From Cylicocyclus nassatus (lineage: Eukaryota > Nematoda > Chromadorea > Rhabditida > Strongylidae), in contig CATQJL010000112.1 in the NCBI GenBank assembly GCA_958299035.1, positions 12,252,880 through 12,316,879 of the forward strand: DNA of 64,000 bases, written 5' to 3'. The notes beneath the pieces were generated by a model. That model did no database searches and had not been told where the DNA came from. It was given only the letters and a program-made list of their open reading frames with translations. This document shows positions 1 through 12,847 of the stretch, one piece after another. A program made the translations under genes and the position numbers. Within the stretch, counting starts at the first letter, position 1. Every line of letters begins with the position of its first letter.

Positions 1-1485
1 AGATGATCTGGTCCTGGAGCCGTGGACGTCTTCATGAATTGTATCGCGATACGCACTTCAGCAGGTATTATAGAATTCGTGGTGGTACTTCTCCAGTGGG
101 AACAACGGGCATCTGCACGGGTGTTGATGAGCGGAAGAGGTTGGTGTAAAAGTTTTTCGCGATAGATTCCATCTTGTACCGGGAAGAAGTGGAGTCCTGT
201 CTTCGTTCAGTAGTGCAGCCAGCGGTACGTGATATTCGCAGAGGTCCCTTCGGCACTTCTTGAGACTTCGTCTTCTCTCGGCTGCTTCCAGTATCTTGGC
301 TTGCCTGTACTTCCTGAGATCCTCCTGCAAAGCTGTTCTGCAACTGGCATTAGCTATCAGTCGCTCGAGATGGGGTGCATTCGGATCTTGCCTCAGAAAT
401 CTTCTTCTTTCGAGCATTTCCTTGGTGGTCCTCGAAATACGTTCAAGTTCTTCTCAGAGGTCACTGAGGCACATTCTCCGCAGGCTCGCAATCCTTTCAG
501 AAGCCGGTCGTAGTCGTGCGTTGGGTCCTCCTCGGTGGGCCAGTCACATCTTGATATGAGCTCCTCCAGCCTGTTACCGTCATAAACGACTTCCTTCCTT
601 TTCGCGACACCGTGACAGACTTTCTTTTCCAGCCTTCGGCTAAGTCGTATCTTGGTTCGAAGGAGCGGCGATCGGAGCCACTGCAGAAGGATGGAACTAC
701 TGAGACATCGAGCAAGCTCCACCTTCGTTTGGTGAGAATGTGGTCGATCTCCGCGTGAGTCGTTCCGTTGGGCAATTTCCATGTCCACCGGCGATGTTCT
801 TTCTTCATTGAGATAGAATTTTCCATGGAAGAGTCGTGCGGCGGAGAGAAGCCCAGCGAGACGGTTGCCGTTTTCGTTCCGGAGCCCATATCCAAACTTC
901 CCGATCCTATATTCCTTTTCCAGTGGCATCCCGATTTTCGCGTTGAAGTCGCCCACAACAAACTTGTAGAAGGACTTTTTGTTGCGGACGACCTCCTCCA
1001 CGTCTTCGTAGAAAGCATCTAGTTCTGAGTCGTCAGCTGCTGATGTTGAAGTGTAGCAGTTGATGATGCTGATGGTCTTCTGACGTGGAGGGCGTAGTCG
1101 TAGGATGGCTAGTCGGGGTGATAGGATCTCGTGCGAATCGACAAGATGGACGATAGATGGGTGGACGACAAAACCAACGCCTCCCACGTTTGTGATGGGA
1201 CCTTCTCACCACGAATGATGAGCGTCCCATCATTCATCTGTCGCACGTCCTTCTTCCTGAACTTCGTTTCCTGCAGAGCGATGATGTGGTACTTGATGTG
1301 CTCTGCAGCGTCGAGAAGAGCGTGGACGTCGGCGTTTGTGGAGACTGTCCTGGTTGTAGGTGCAGAGCATGAGGCAGTCTCCGTGGCGTGTCGTCCGGGC
1401 AGACGTGTCGTTTTTGTCCGATCCAAAAGGCGCCCTGAGGACCCTGACATCAGTCTTGCTACCACCCGGCGCCGTAGGCGGGATT
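1..1485 (-). mobile_element. RTE-type non-LTR retrotransposon, decayed copy (endonuclease to start of RT)
   Basis: Read on the minus strand, this encodes an apurinic endonuclease-like (APE/EEP) domain followed by the beginning of a reverse transcriptase. Visible landmarks are IIALQETKFR (catalytic Glu of APE, about 1290-1260), GGVGFVVHP (about 1180), [10 protein letters not shown] (about 960-930), and at the extreme left edge a stretch ending STAPGPD. This last matches RTAPGPD in the better-preserved copy at 23266-25583. The reading frame is broken by frameshifts: the endonuclease is split between a segment ending near 1109 and one starting near 1187, and again between about 560-740 and near 400. 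No intact protein can be made. RT, and presumably the 3' tail, continue to the left of the window. The family is RTE-like by domain order and by similarity to the second copy here; the clade name is from family knowledge. Confidence 0.85.
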
Positions 1486-1849
1486 CAGTGGCAAACTGAG
1501 GGGGGGGGCGGGGAAGGGGGGGGGGGGCGCCTCTCCCCGAGAATGGGTCGCGAAATTTTTGGAAGTTACTTAAATGTGTTATAAAACTGTGAAGATGACT
1601 TGCTTTTACTTGTAATTCATTAAAATAATTTTTAAAAACTTTTAAAAATTCAGTTTAGCTTTGTAAAAAAATTTTTTTCGGGGGCGTGACTGCCGCCACG
1701 CCCCTTTTTTCTGAAATTTTGGGGTCAGGAGCCTATTCTGGGAAACACCTCAAAAAATTTTTCAGAGTGCATGGCTGACGCCACGCACCTTCATTAAAAA
1801 ATTTTTTGTCGCCCCCCCCCCCCGAGCCGAAATCCTGGGTACGCCACTG
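1486..1849. mobile_element. hAT-like MITE inserted in the RTE copy
   Basis: A 364-bp non-coding element with ends CAGTGGCAAAC and, on the other strand, CAGTGGCGTACCCAGG. It contains poly(G) runs (1500-1508, 1516-1527), poly(C) (1812-1823) and runs of T/A. The flanking octamers GCGGGATT and GTGGGATC agree at 6 of 8 positions, as expected for an aged 8-bp hAT target duplication. RTE-like sequence lies on both sides, so it inserted after the RTE. A related element with a perfect 8-bp duplication is at 30887-31053. Confidence 0.6.
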
Positions 1850-2263
1850 GTGGGATCCGATGTGCAGGGTTTCTTTCTATTCTTCTAACTGGTAGAGTAA
1901 TGAAATTTTCCCCTACAAGAGCAGACTTACTAGGCCAACTCTTGATTTCCACGGGGCAATCGCTGACCCCGGGCTTGTAGCGGGGAGAACCGCCTAGCGA
2001 CCTGAAAATCAGACGGCGGTGGATCTGGCCTGGCCGGCTCTTAGCTAGGCATCCGGCCGAAATCGGAAACGTCAAACTCCTTCACAGCTTGGGAGGCCCT
2101 GCCAGAGTATACACTCGGCTGTGCATCGCAGTTCGACACCCATTGTCACCTCCACGCCACGATGAGGCGGCCGACCATTGTGGAGGTTTACCTTAGGTAC
2201 ACTTGATAAAATGAGCGAACCTTCCAATGGTTTGCGAGCAGACATCTTGTTTTCCGCAGTCAA
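1850..2263 (-). mobile_element. 5' portion of the same RTE copy (leader/ORF start), split off by the MITE
   Basis: Minus-strand open segments at 2263-2072 and 2075-1850 overlap in different frames and lead into the endonuclease region beyond the MITE. GC content is higher than in the DNA to the right. They are assigned to the RTE only by position, orientation and the matching flank of the MITE target duplication. No domain is recognisable. Confidence 0.45.
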
Positions 2264-2293
2264 GATCGTGCGTTTAAGAACAAATTCATTACC

Positions 2294-2520
2294 GTCACCT
2301 TATATATAAAGCTGAATGTCTGTCTGTACGTCTGTATGTACGTTTCGAATAGAAAATTCCAATTCTAAACCAACCCGGACCAAACTTTGCACACATGCAT
2401 TTCCTGGCTGGGCGGGTGCCGCAGGCTACTTTTTGTTTTCGATCGATATCGACTTTGTCGACTTATTGCAAACTTTGAACTACGAGCTGGGGGTTGGCAC
2501 AAGTGGATAAGTAATGCTGA
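2294..2520 (+). repeat. Helitron-like repeat fragment
   Basis: Starts with TATATAAAGCTGAATG followed by a GTCTGTCTGTA-type simple repeat, then a segment homologous, in opposite orientation, to 34092-34399. Shared pieces include GAAAATTCC, CGATCGATATCGA and GCTGATTACGA. The 3' terminal part seen in the other copy is missing here. Confidence 0.4.
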
Positions 2521-4917
<2,397 letters not shown>

Positions 4918-6365
4918 ACTGCTGACTTCATTGTCGTAAATTACCGCTCCCTCGTCGTGGAATGAATGTGAATTTTACCGCTGCTGTTTACACGAAGGTT
5001 ACAACTGGTATGATAGAACTTGATAAAAGATCTTTTTTCTTGTAAAATAAATCAATAGAAGATGATTCACTGCAAAAAGCAGCCTACGGGGGGGGGGGGA
5101 GGTGTTGCAAACATATGTTTGCAATGTTTGGCGCCGATCATTTTACACAAAGAAGTTCCTACAAAAAACACAAAACGCGATTAACAATTTACCGACACCC
5201 AGCTTTATATGTGTATAGATTGGGACCCTAATAAGCAATCTGCATCAAATGTCAGCTTAAAAGCGCAGTTATTTGGTATCCAGTACTTGAATTGAAAAAA
5301 GTAGCATATTAGAAACCCGCATCAGTGTTTCTGTACAGTTATCGCGATTTCATGCCACTTAAAGCCTCATTTTGGAATTCAAAGGGTTATAACTTATTCC
5401 AAAAGTCACCTCACAGCAAGAAAAGCAGATAATCAAAGTTTGAAGACGCGTCTTGAGAAATACATTATTTTTTTTTCAATTTATTGATGCGACTTAGTAT
5501 CCTCTTCTTATAGTTCGTTCTAAGCTATATAACGGGTCGAAATATAAGCTTTGTTACTTTTCCTCCATCTTCCTTCGAAAAAACTCCACAAACTCCGGTA
5601 TGTTCACATGTTCGGGCTACATGCATACTTAGGTGAAAGGCTAAGTATGAATATCAACTGCACTTTTAAGCACACGAATTACAATAGACATGCAGTCAAT
5701 TTTGAATAACGGCGCACCAAACGATTTGCGTCATCAACCTTGGCAAAAAATTTTTCAATCGTCCAAAAAATGAAGGGCCTTGCAAAATGCTCGTTTATGT
5801 CAGTTTCAAGCTCTTCAAATGAGGAGATTGAAAAGTACGTTTCGGCGGCTCATGTCTGCCGAAACGAACTTTTCAATCTGATAATTAAAGCTTGGAGATG
5901 ACTCATCAATAACTTTGGTCTTTCCACGTTCACCCCTGTGAACAATGTCTGCTTTCTGAGCATGATAGAACTTATCGCTTTTGTGCTGTATGGGCGGAGG
6001 TCATACAGATATCTTTACAGATCTATTTGATCACTAAACGTGTGCTGGTAGTATCAAGGCGCAAAGCAGGTGAACCAAGAACCAACCCAGAGGTGCGATA
6101 GGTGGAGCAGGGCCCCCCAAAAGTTAAGGTGGTTCCAACTACCACTGGCCGGCCAAAAGTGAAGGTGGTAGTGCCGGACACTCACTTCCCAAAAACAGGG
6201 GGGGGGGGGGGTAGGGTTAGCGTCGACCGAGCCTATCCTCCAGGTCGTTGCCGCCAGTGCGCGGAAAATAAGCGAAACAACTGCAAAAGAGATCATTGAA
6301 AGCATATTTATATGTATACAGTGGCATAAATATCTAAAATAAAGTGCTTACCAAATGGTGTATTT
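4918..6365. other. Gene-free stretch with a short hairpin and G runs
   Basis: Contains G12 at 5088-5099 and G14 at 6198-6211. An inverted repeat at about 5828-5880 has arms ATTGAAAAGTACGTTTCGGC and its near complement around a short loop. Nothing supports a gene. Confidence 0.5.
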
Positions 6366-6368
6366 GTA

Positions 6369-6911
6369 AGGGTTGTTTCAGACTGCCGCACTGACTGCAG
6401 CAGACTGCAGCTGACTGCACTGACTGCAGCAGACTGCAGCTGACTGCACTGACTGCAGCAGACTGCAGCTGACTGCAGCTGACCGCACTGACCGCACTGA
6501 CCGCACCGGTCGCAGCCTCTTCTCTCAAAAGAAAAAACAACCGCGATTATTAAAACAGCGTGATTTACGCATAAGAAGATCATAAGTTCAATCAGAATTC
6601 TTCTCAATCAAATTTTGGCGATAGTTTTCTTTGGTATGTTCGTATTTGTGCTAATTCCTCCTATCATTGCATATACCTGTTTTGTAACATTCTAAACCGT
6701 GTTGTCTTTTGCTTTTACGTATATATTGTTGTTGTTTGTTTGAACCAAAGCTATTTATCCTCTCCGCCTGCAGGCTGCAGCCGCTGCGGTCGTTGCGGTC
6801 AGTGCGGTCAGCTGCAGTCTGCTGCAGTCAGTGCAGTCAGCTGCAGTCTGCTGCAGTCTGCTGCGGTCAGTGCAGACTGCTGCAGTCAGTGCGGCAGTAT
6901 GAAACAACCCT
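6369..6911. mobile_element. Foldback element with minisatellite arms
   Basis: The ends are inverted copies of AGGGTTGTTTCA followed by ACTGCCGCACTGACTGCAGC. The left arm (6383-6520) is built from a unit of about 29 bp rich in CTGCAG, repeated three times and decaying into CTGACCGCA. The right arm (about 6770-6900) holds the complementary array. About 250 bp of AT-rich spacer lies between them. No transposase is present. The Cys/Gln/Ser-rich open frames here are repeat artefacts. Confidence 0.8.
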
Positions 6912-6951
6912 AAGTAAAACTCAGCTAGACTTTATAACGTATGCGAATAAA

Positions 6952-8148
6952 GTAGGCCGATCCAGGTAGTACCACCGAGAATCAGAATTTCGAATAAGAA
7001 AATAACGTAAAATCACGCAAAATTTCCACTGTTATGAATCTGATAGTTGAAGATGTCAGCGATTGCGACTTCATAGGTTTTGAAGCTAAGTGTTGTCCTA
7101 CCAGATAGTGAAGGAAACAGCTCGATTTGAGTAGTGGCCGCCGAGAACGAAAATTTTAAAGAATTAAGCGATTTTAGGTCACTTACAGTTAGTGACAGCT
7201 GATGTTCAGACTCCTATAAATCTGGAATGTGAAGGTGTGCAATGTTGCGACTTCATAAGTTTTGTAGGGTAAGGTTCGCCTTATCAGAATATATCTTAGC
7301 CGTACCGATCCATAGAGACACCGCCGAGATTCAGGCTCTCAAAAAAACAGGTAAAAAATTGTTTTTTGAAATTCAACAGCTCATAACTTCTTCAGAATTG
7401 CATGAATCATGTTGCGACTTCATACGTTAGATTCTCCTCTTCAAGAGCTTTCAGAAGATATATAATACGTGGGGGTCCAATGATTTTTGCGGCTCTAACC
7501 CAGGGTGGATACTTTTTACCTCAAAGTCCCCGCGGCGGTCTCCAGCCAATACATTAACATGGGCGAGGTGGAGACTTTGGGGTGAAAAGTCTCCACCCTG
7601 GGTTAGAGCCGCAAAAATCATTGGACCCCCACATATTTTATATCATCTGAAAGCTCTTGAAGAGGAGAATCCAACATATTAAGTCGCAGCATGATTCATG
7701 CACTTCTTAAGAAGTTATGAGCTGTTAAACTTCAAAAAGCGGTTTTTTACTTGTTTCTTTGGGAGCCTGGATCTCGGCGGTGTCTTGATGGATCGCTACG
7801 GCTAAGACACATTCTGATAAGGCGAACTTTACTCCACAGAACCTATGAAGTTGCAACATTGCGCACCTTCACGTTCCAGATTTATAGGAGTCTGAACATT
7901 AGCTGTCATTAAGTGACCTAAAATCGCTTAATTTTTTAAGTTTCTCGTTCTCGGCGGCCACGGCTCAAATCAAACTGATTCTTTCACTGCCTGGTAGAAC
8001 AACACTTACCCTTCAAAACCTATGAAGTCGCAACTGCGGAGGTCTTCAGCCAGCAGATTTGTAACAGTGGAATGATTTTTCACGACTTTTCATTATTTTA
8101 TCATTCGAAATTCTGGTTCTCGGCGGTTACTGCCTTGATCGACCCACT
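6952..8148. mobile_element. 1.2-kb palindromic element with internally repeated arms
   Basis: Two arms of about 590 bp in inverted orientation, centred near 7550. Each arm holds three degenerate direct repeats of about 180 bp. Each repeat is marked by a CCGCCGAGA-like box (left arm about 6974, 7140, 7320) and a TTGCGACTTCATA box (about 7063, 7246, 7412). The innermost sequence next to the centre, GCGGCTCTAACCCAGGGTGG and its complement, is the best conserved. No coding capacity. Confidence 0.85.
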
Positions 8149-9388
8149 GCATAGACATATGCTCTCATTACTTTCTTTTGCGATCCTTTTGCTCATTTTC
8201 CTTTTTTTAAGCTTCAGCAAAAAGTTTTTTTTTCAAACCCATAAGTGAAGGTGGTCACTCCGTACCAGCTCAAAAGTGAAGGTAGGCAGAGACTCGGCTC
8301 CGACTATCGCAACTCTGAACCAAACGTTCCTTCTCTTCTGCATATCTAAGGAAAACAAGCTAAGCTAATGAACTCTAATCTTTGTCTGATGATTTTGAAA
8401 CAGTCGTCATTAATGATAGTTGTATAATGTGATCGCGGTGTTTTATCTTGCTCATAAAACAGAATGCGTGAGCAGCTTTCTTCCCAACATTGACTCCTTC
8501 AAAGTGCGCCTATCAGCTGTAAGATAAAGCATTTTACAACCATAGTGTTTGCTATTGGTTATTACACTAGACGAGTGGGGACTTCAGCAAGCTCCCCGGA
8601 CATGTAAAATGATATGCTAGCAGAGGGAGATCGCGAAGAAGATACCTCGCTGCCAGAGGCTGCCCCAGGATTTCCGTTCGGATTTATTTTCAAATGAAGG
8701 TGCGTTACGCACGCACTCCGAAAAATTTTTGGAGGTACTTCTGGAAAATTTTTCGGGCCCAAGACCCCTAAAATCTAGAAAAAGGGGGCGTGGCTGACGC
8801 CACCCCCTCGAAAATTTTTTTTACAAGGCCAATTTTAATTTTTAAAAAATTTTAAATATTATTTCAATCATTTACAAAAGTATATGGGTGCTTTTTCCGG
8901 GTTCTTATAACGGAAAGCGCTTGGATTCGGATTTTGTTGAGTTTTATTTTCTCATGAAACTTGCTCAGTGACAAATTAGTGCATTTCATCCTCGCATCCT
9001 GATGATAATTCTAAGTTGATAATGATTAGGCTGCTCGAAATGCACAAGATAAAACAATTCAAGGCTGCTTATCTGGCAGAGCTGAATTTAATAAGTTTGC
9101 AAAACAGCTTCCAGAAGTTTTTGATTTGCAATGCAAAAACTTATCTCAAAATTGATTCTTGGAGCTTTGTAGTTATGGTCAAGACAAAAATAGCTGTCAT
9201 TTGACATCGACAGGTCCCTAAAGATCAAATGACAGTTGAGCTGAATTATATTCAAACTCTAAAACCTTTCTAGGTAGATTATGAAATGATCACAGTACAC
9301 TATAGGCCCACTTACAACGAGTCAGTGCCTTTCAGCTCAGTGTCTGGTATAAAGCTCATACTGTGCTTGTTTCATAAGGATTCAAATA
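8149..9388. other. Gene-free stretch with a MITE-like fragment
   Basis: At about 8690-8830 there is sequence resembling the interiors of the hAT-like MITEs at 1486-1849 and 30887-31053: GCACGCACTCCGAAAAATTT and GGGGGCGTGGCTGACGCCAC. The remainder is AT-rich without a supported gene. Confidence 0.45.
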
Positions 9389-10402
9389 TTTTAGAACCGA
9401 AAGTTCCGATCGCACCATTTTCAAAAATCGTAATTTCTTCCTGTCATCGTATTTTTCCATTCAAAAATATTACTAGAAAGAATAACTCAAGCACTTTCTG
9501 AAGATACCTTGCTTTTTCTCACATATGCTCTGATTGCATAGATAAAATTGTGGGAAGAAAATTACTTCAGGGTCGGAAATTTGAGGCAAGCTCTAAAAAA
9601 TTTCAAAACTGTGCATAAAATCTAAAACAACCAGTATTCTAGATTTTTTGACCCCTCCTTCGAGATTAGCAAAATTCGCGCTGATCGAGCTGTTCAGTGA
9701 GAAGTTATGATTTTTGAGAAAAAATGGCAGAAAATCAATTTTCTTAAAAAGCCAATTTTTCGACATTTTTTCTCGAAAATCACAACTTTTTAACACATTC
9801 ACGACAACACGACCCACCGGTGGGTCGTACGTGTTCTGCCATTTCGGACAATACGACCCACCGGTGGGTCGTATGCTTTCTGAAGTTTTTGATTTTGCTA
9901 GTTTACGGTGAAACTTTTTAGACAAGCCGAGTAAACTCCTGCATACACCTCTTAAAGTACTTCCCAAAAGATTAACACTTCAGACTACAGGGCCCATCAG
10001 TGACCTAAAAATATTCCGCAAACTCAATTTTGCGAAATATGCTCTGGTCCGAAATGGCAGTCAGCGAAAAATCGGCCCTGTCGTGAATGTGTTAAAGAAA
10101 CGCTCAATCAGCGCGAATTATGCTCAGCTAGAAAGAGGGGTCAAAAAATTTAGGATATTGGCTATTTTGGATCTTATGACGCAGTTTTGGAATTGATAGC
10201 TGGCTTGCTCAAAACTCCGAACCTGAAGTGATTTCCTTTTCCATTTTTATTTCTGCGACCAAAGCATAAAAAAGAGAAAGCAAGGTGTCCTTAGAAAGTA
10301 CTGGTTACCCTTTCTAGTCGTATTTTTGAATGGAAAAAACGTGAGAGGAAGAAATTACGATTTGCTGAAAGTGGTGCAACAGAATTTTTGGTTCAACATA
10401 AT
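9389..10402. mobile_element. Mariner-like palindromic element 1 (family A)
   Basis: Inverted arms: TTAGAACCGAAAGTTC...GCACCATTTTCAAAAATCG at the left and its diverged complement ending GGTTCAACATAA at the right. The interior carries GAAGTTATGATTTTTGAG and, on the other arm, a GCTCAATCAGCGCGAATTA box shared with the neighbouring elements. The loop is occupied by a TTAA-flanked MITE (9790-10095). No transposase. Confidence 0.75.
9790..10095. mobile_element. piggyBac-like MITE (TTAA-flanked)
   Basis: A 306-bp unit bounded by TTAA on both sides with a perfect 17-bp terminal inverted repeat TTAACACATTCACGACA. Inside, the 20-bp perfect palindrome ACGACCCACCGGTGGGTCGT occurs twice (9809-9828 and 9853-9872). 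TTAA target duplications are characteristic of piggyBac transposons. No transposase is encoded, so it would be non-autonomous. Confidence 0.8.
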
Positions 10403-10407
10403 ATATA

Positions 10408-11119
10408 TTAGGTTGATGCAAAAGTTCTTTCGCACCAGATTCGAAAATTCATAACTTGTTGGATTTTCAACGAATTTATAATATTTAAATCATGTATAAG
10501 AGATGAACTCATGCACTTTGCAACTGTGCTTGAACTGTTCGTTAATGTGTACAAATGAAGGAGAAAGAAGCTCAAAACCGAAATCACTCGAAATATGAAT
10601 TTTTGGTGTAGGGTCATAAAAAATCGGAAACTTGCAACAAAAATCGGAGCAGTCGGCATTGTACGTTTTTTTACCAGCTCTTTCCAACAGTGCAAAGTTT
10701 GCGCCGACGGAGCGTCTCTAAGAAAAGTTATGATTTTCGAGCAAGCAATACAAAAGGGCAAATTTGATTTATTTCGGCATTTTTCAGGGAATACATAACT
10801 TTTCAGAGAGACGCTCAATCGGCGCAAACTTTGCACTGTTGGAAAGAGTTTCTGAAAGAACCTACAATACTGACTGCTACGACTTTTGTTACGAGTTTCC
10901 GATTTTTTATGACCCTACACCAAAAATTCATATTTTGAGTGATTTCGGTTTTGAGCTTCTTTCTCCTTCATTTGTACACATTAACGAACAGTTTGAGTAC
11001 ATTTGCAAAGAGCATGAGTTCCCCTTTTAAAAAAAATTTAGATTTTGTAAATTCGTTGAGAATCCAACAAGTTATGATTTTTAGAAGTTAGTGCGAAAGA
11101 ACTTTTGCATCAACACATA
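10408..11119. mobile_element. Mariner-like palindromic element 2 (family A)
   Basis: Terminal sequence TTAGGTTGATGCAAAAGTTC, inverted at 11119. The two arms are highly similar over about 330 bp. Shared internal boxes include GTGTAGGGTCATAAAAAATC, a TTTGCGC(C/T)GA box with CTCTTTCCAACAGTGC, and AAAAGTTATGATTTTCGAG near the centre. It abuts its neighbours with only TA-rich spacers. Confidence 0.85.
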
Positions 11120-11124
11120 ATATA

Positions 11125-11830
11125 TTAGGTTGGACCGAAAGATCGTTCGCACCATTTTCAAATATTCGTTACTTCTGGTTTTTTCAATCGACTTGCGAGT
11201 TTTCATTTTCATCTGGAAGAGCAAGTCATTATCTTCATAGCGACTTCTGAGCGGCATTATAATGAGCATACCAATGAGCATAGTTATAAGCGGTAGAAGA
11301 AAATTATTCAAATTTTAAATTTTCTGTGTAGGGTCTTAAAAAATCTGAAACTTGCAATGCAAATCTGAGCAGTCAGTATTATAGGTTCTATTACCTGCTC
11401 TTTTTAACTGTGCAAAATCTGCGCTGATTGACCTCTACTATTAAAAGTTATGATTTTCCTAGGAATGCCGACATAAATCAAATTCGCTCTTTTATAGTGC
11501 TTGCTCGAAAACCATAACTTTTGATAGAGACGGTCAACCAGCGCAAACTTTGCACAGTAGGAAAGAGTTGGCGAAAGTACCTATAATACTGAATGCTCCG
11601 ATTTTGTAAGTTTCACATTTTCACATTTTTGTGACCCTACACAGGAAATTCAAAATTTGGGTACTTTCTTCTACCGCTTATATCTATGCAGTGTATGCTC
11701 AGTAGAATGCCCCCAAGTTATTGCTATGAAGAGAATGACTTGCTCTTTCAGATAAAAATGAAAACACCAAATCGGTTGAAAAAACCAGAAGTTATGAATT
11801 TTTGAATATGGTGCGAACGAACTTTCGGTA
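11125..11830. mobile_element. Mariner-like palindromic element 3 (family A)
   Basis: Starts TTAGGTTGGACCGAAAGATC. The right arm is its complement ending CTTTCGGTAA, so the last few bases are lost. The internal boxes match element 2: TGTGTAGGGTC, CTGCTCTTT, GCGCAAACTTTGCACAG and AAAAGTTATGATTTTCC. Confidence 0.82.
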
Positions 11831-12417
11831 ATATATACATATATATTAGGTCGTTCCGAAAGTAATGTTGCTTTTTTCAAACGTACGCCACATCTGGTGG
11901 AACAGAGATGTGTAAGAGATTCTGGTAGCATTTGATGCAGCATTTCATTTTCTTTCTGATGATTGTATAATTACCGCACAAAATTGAATAACCTCTGGAA
12001 AAATTATTGAAATCTGCGACCCATGCTTTTTGAAAGGGTCAAGTTTCACAATTTTTCTAAATTTTTTATAACAACCCCCAGAAGGAGTCCAAGTTATGTA
12101 TGGATAGAGCAAACCCTACGGGACAGCACAACTTCTTTCTACTTTTCGAGCTCGTCATAATTTCTGTATAGATATTTTGATGGAATTGTCGAATCTTAGC
12201 AGGCTCGTCTCAGACACAAATGCATCAAACACCAGGAAAAAGAGGAAAAAAAGCTGCTTCGAATGACACCCAAGTTGCTTGCCGGTTGTTGTTCGTGAGG
12301 TTTGAGTTGGCCAACTATGGAATTGATGGCATTTTAAAACTGATTCCAGAAACTCTAAGAAGCAAGCTAAGGAAAAAAAATTACTCTGCGTCCTATAGGG
12401 TTTGCTCTATTTACCTG

Positions 12418-12690
12418 TGTTGTGTCCTCCACTTTGGACACTTCGATTTTCGTCCTGAGGCGCACACGGGGAAATACAAGAATATTTATTAGCAAATAAT
12501 AGAGAACAGTAAAAATAAAAGAGGCGATGAGTGAACAGTCGAACTGTAGAACTGAACTGAACTGACTGTGACTATGAGTGAGCGCCTTTTATAGCGCTCG
12601 TTTCCCGCGCACTCTGAGGCTAAGATCGAATGCGCGAGGGCAGATCACTATGAGGAAAACAGCTGATCATATACGAACACTAACACAACA
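12418..12690 (-). repeat. 3' LTR of the Gypsy-type element
   Basis: 273 bp, TG...CA ends with the inverted heptamer TGTTGTG/CACAACA. On the minus strand it carries a TATAAAAG box (about 12586-12593) and an AATAAA polyadenylation signal (12485-12490). Confidence 0.95.
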
Positions 12691-12700
12691 CCTCCCCCAG
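12691..12700 (-). other. Polypurine tract
   Basis: Minus-strand CTGGGGGAGG directly precedes the 3' LTR. This is the expected position for the plus-strand priming site. Confidence 0.75.
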
Positions 12701-12847
12701 TAGGGTAGTTACACAAAACTAGCCTACGATAAAAAGCATGAACTACAAATATGAACAGCTAAAAATCGATTATACATAGACATCACTATCATTTAAGCAA
12801 CTATAAAACTAATAAAACAAACATACGATAACATACTATGGACTAGG

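Noticed and set aside
6308..6969. Cys/Gln/Ser-rich proteins on both strands
   Set aside because: They follow the CTGCAG minisatellite arms of a foldback element and mirror each other.
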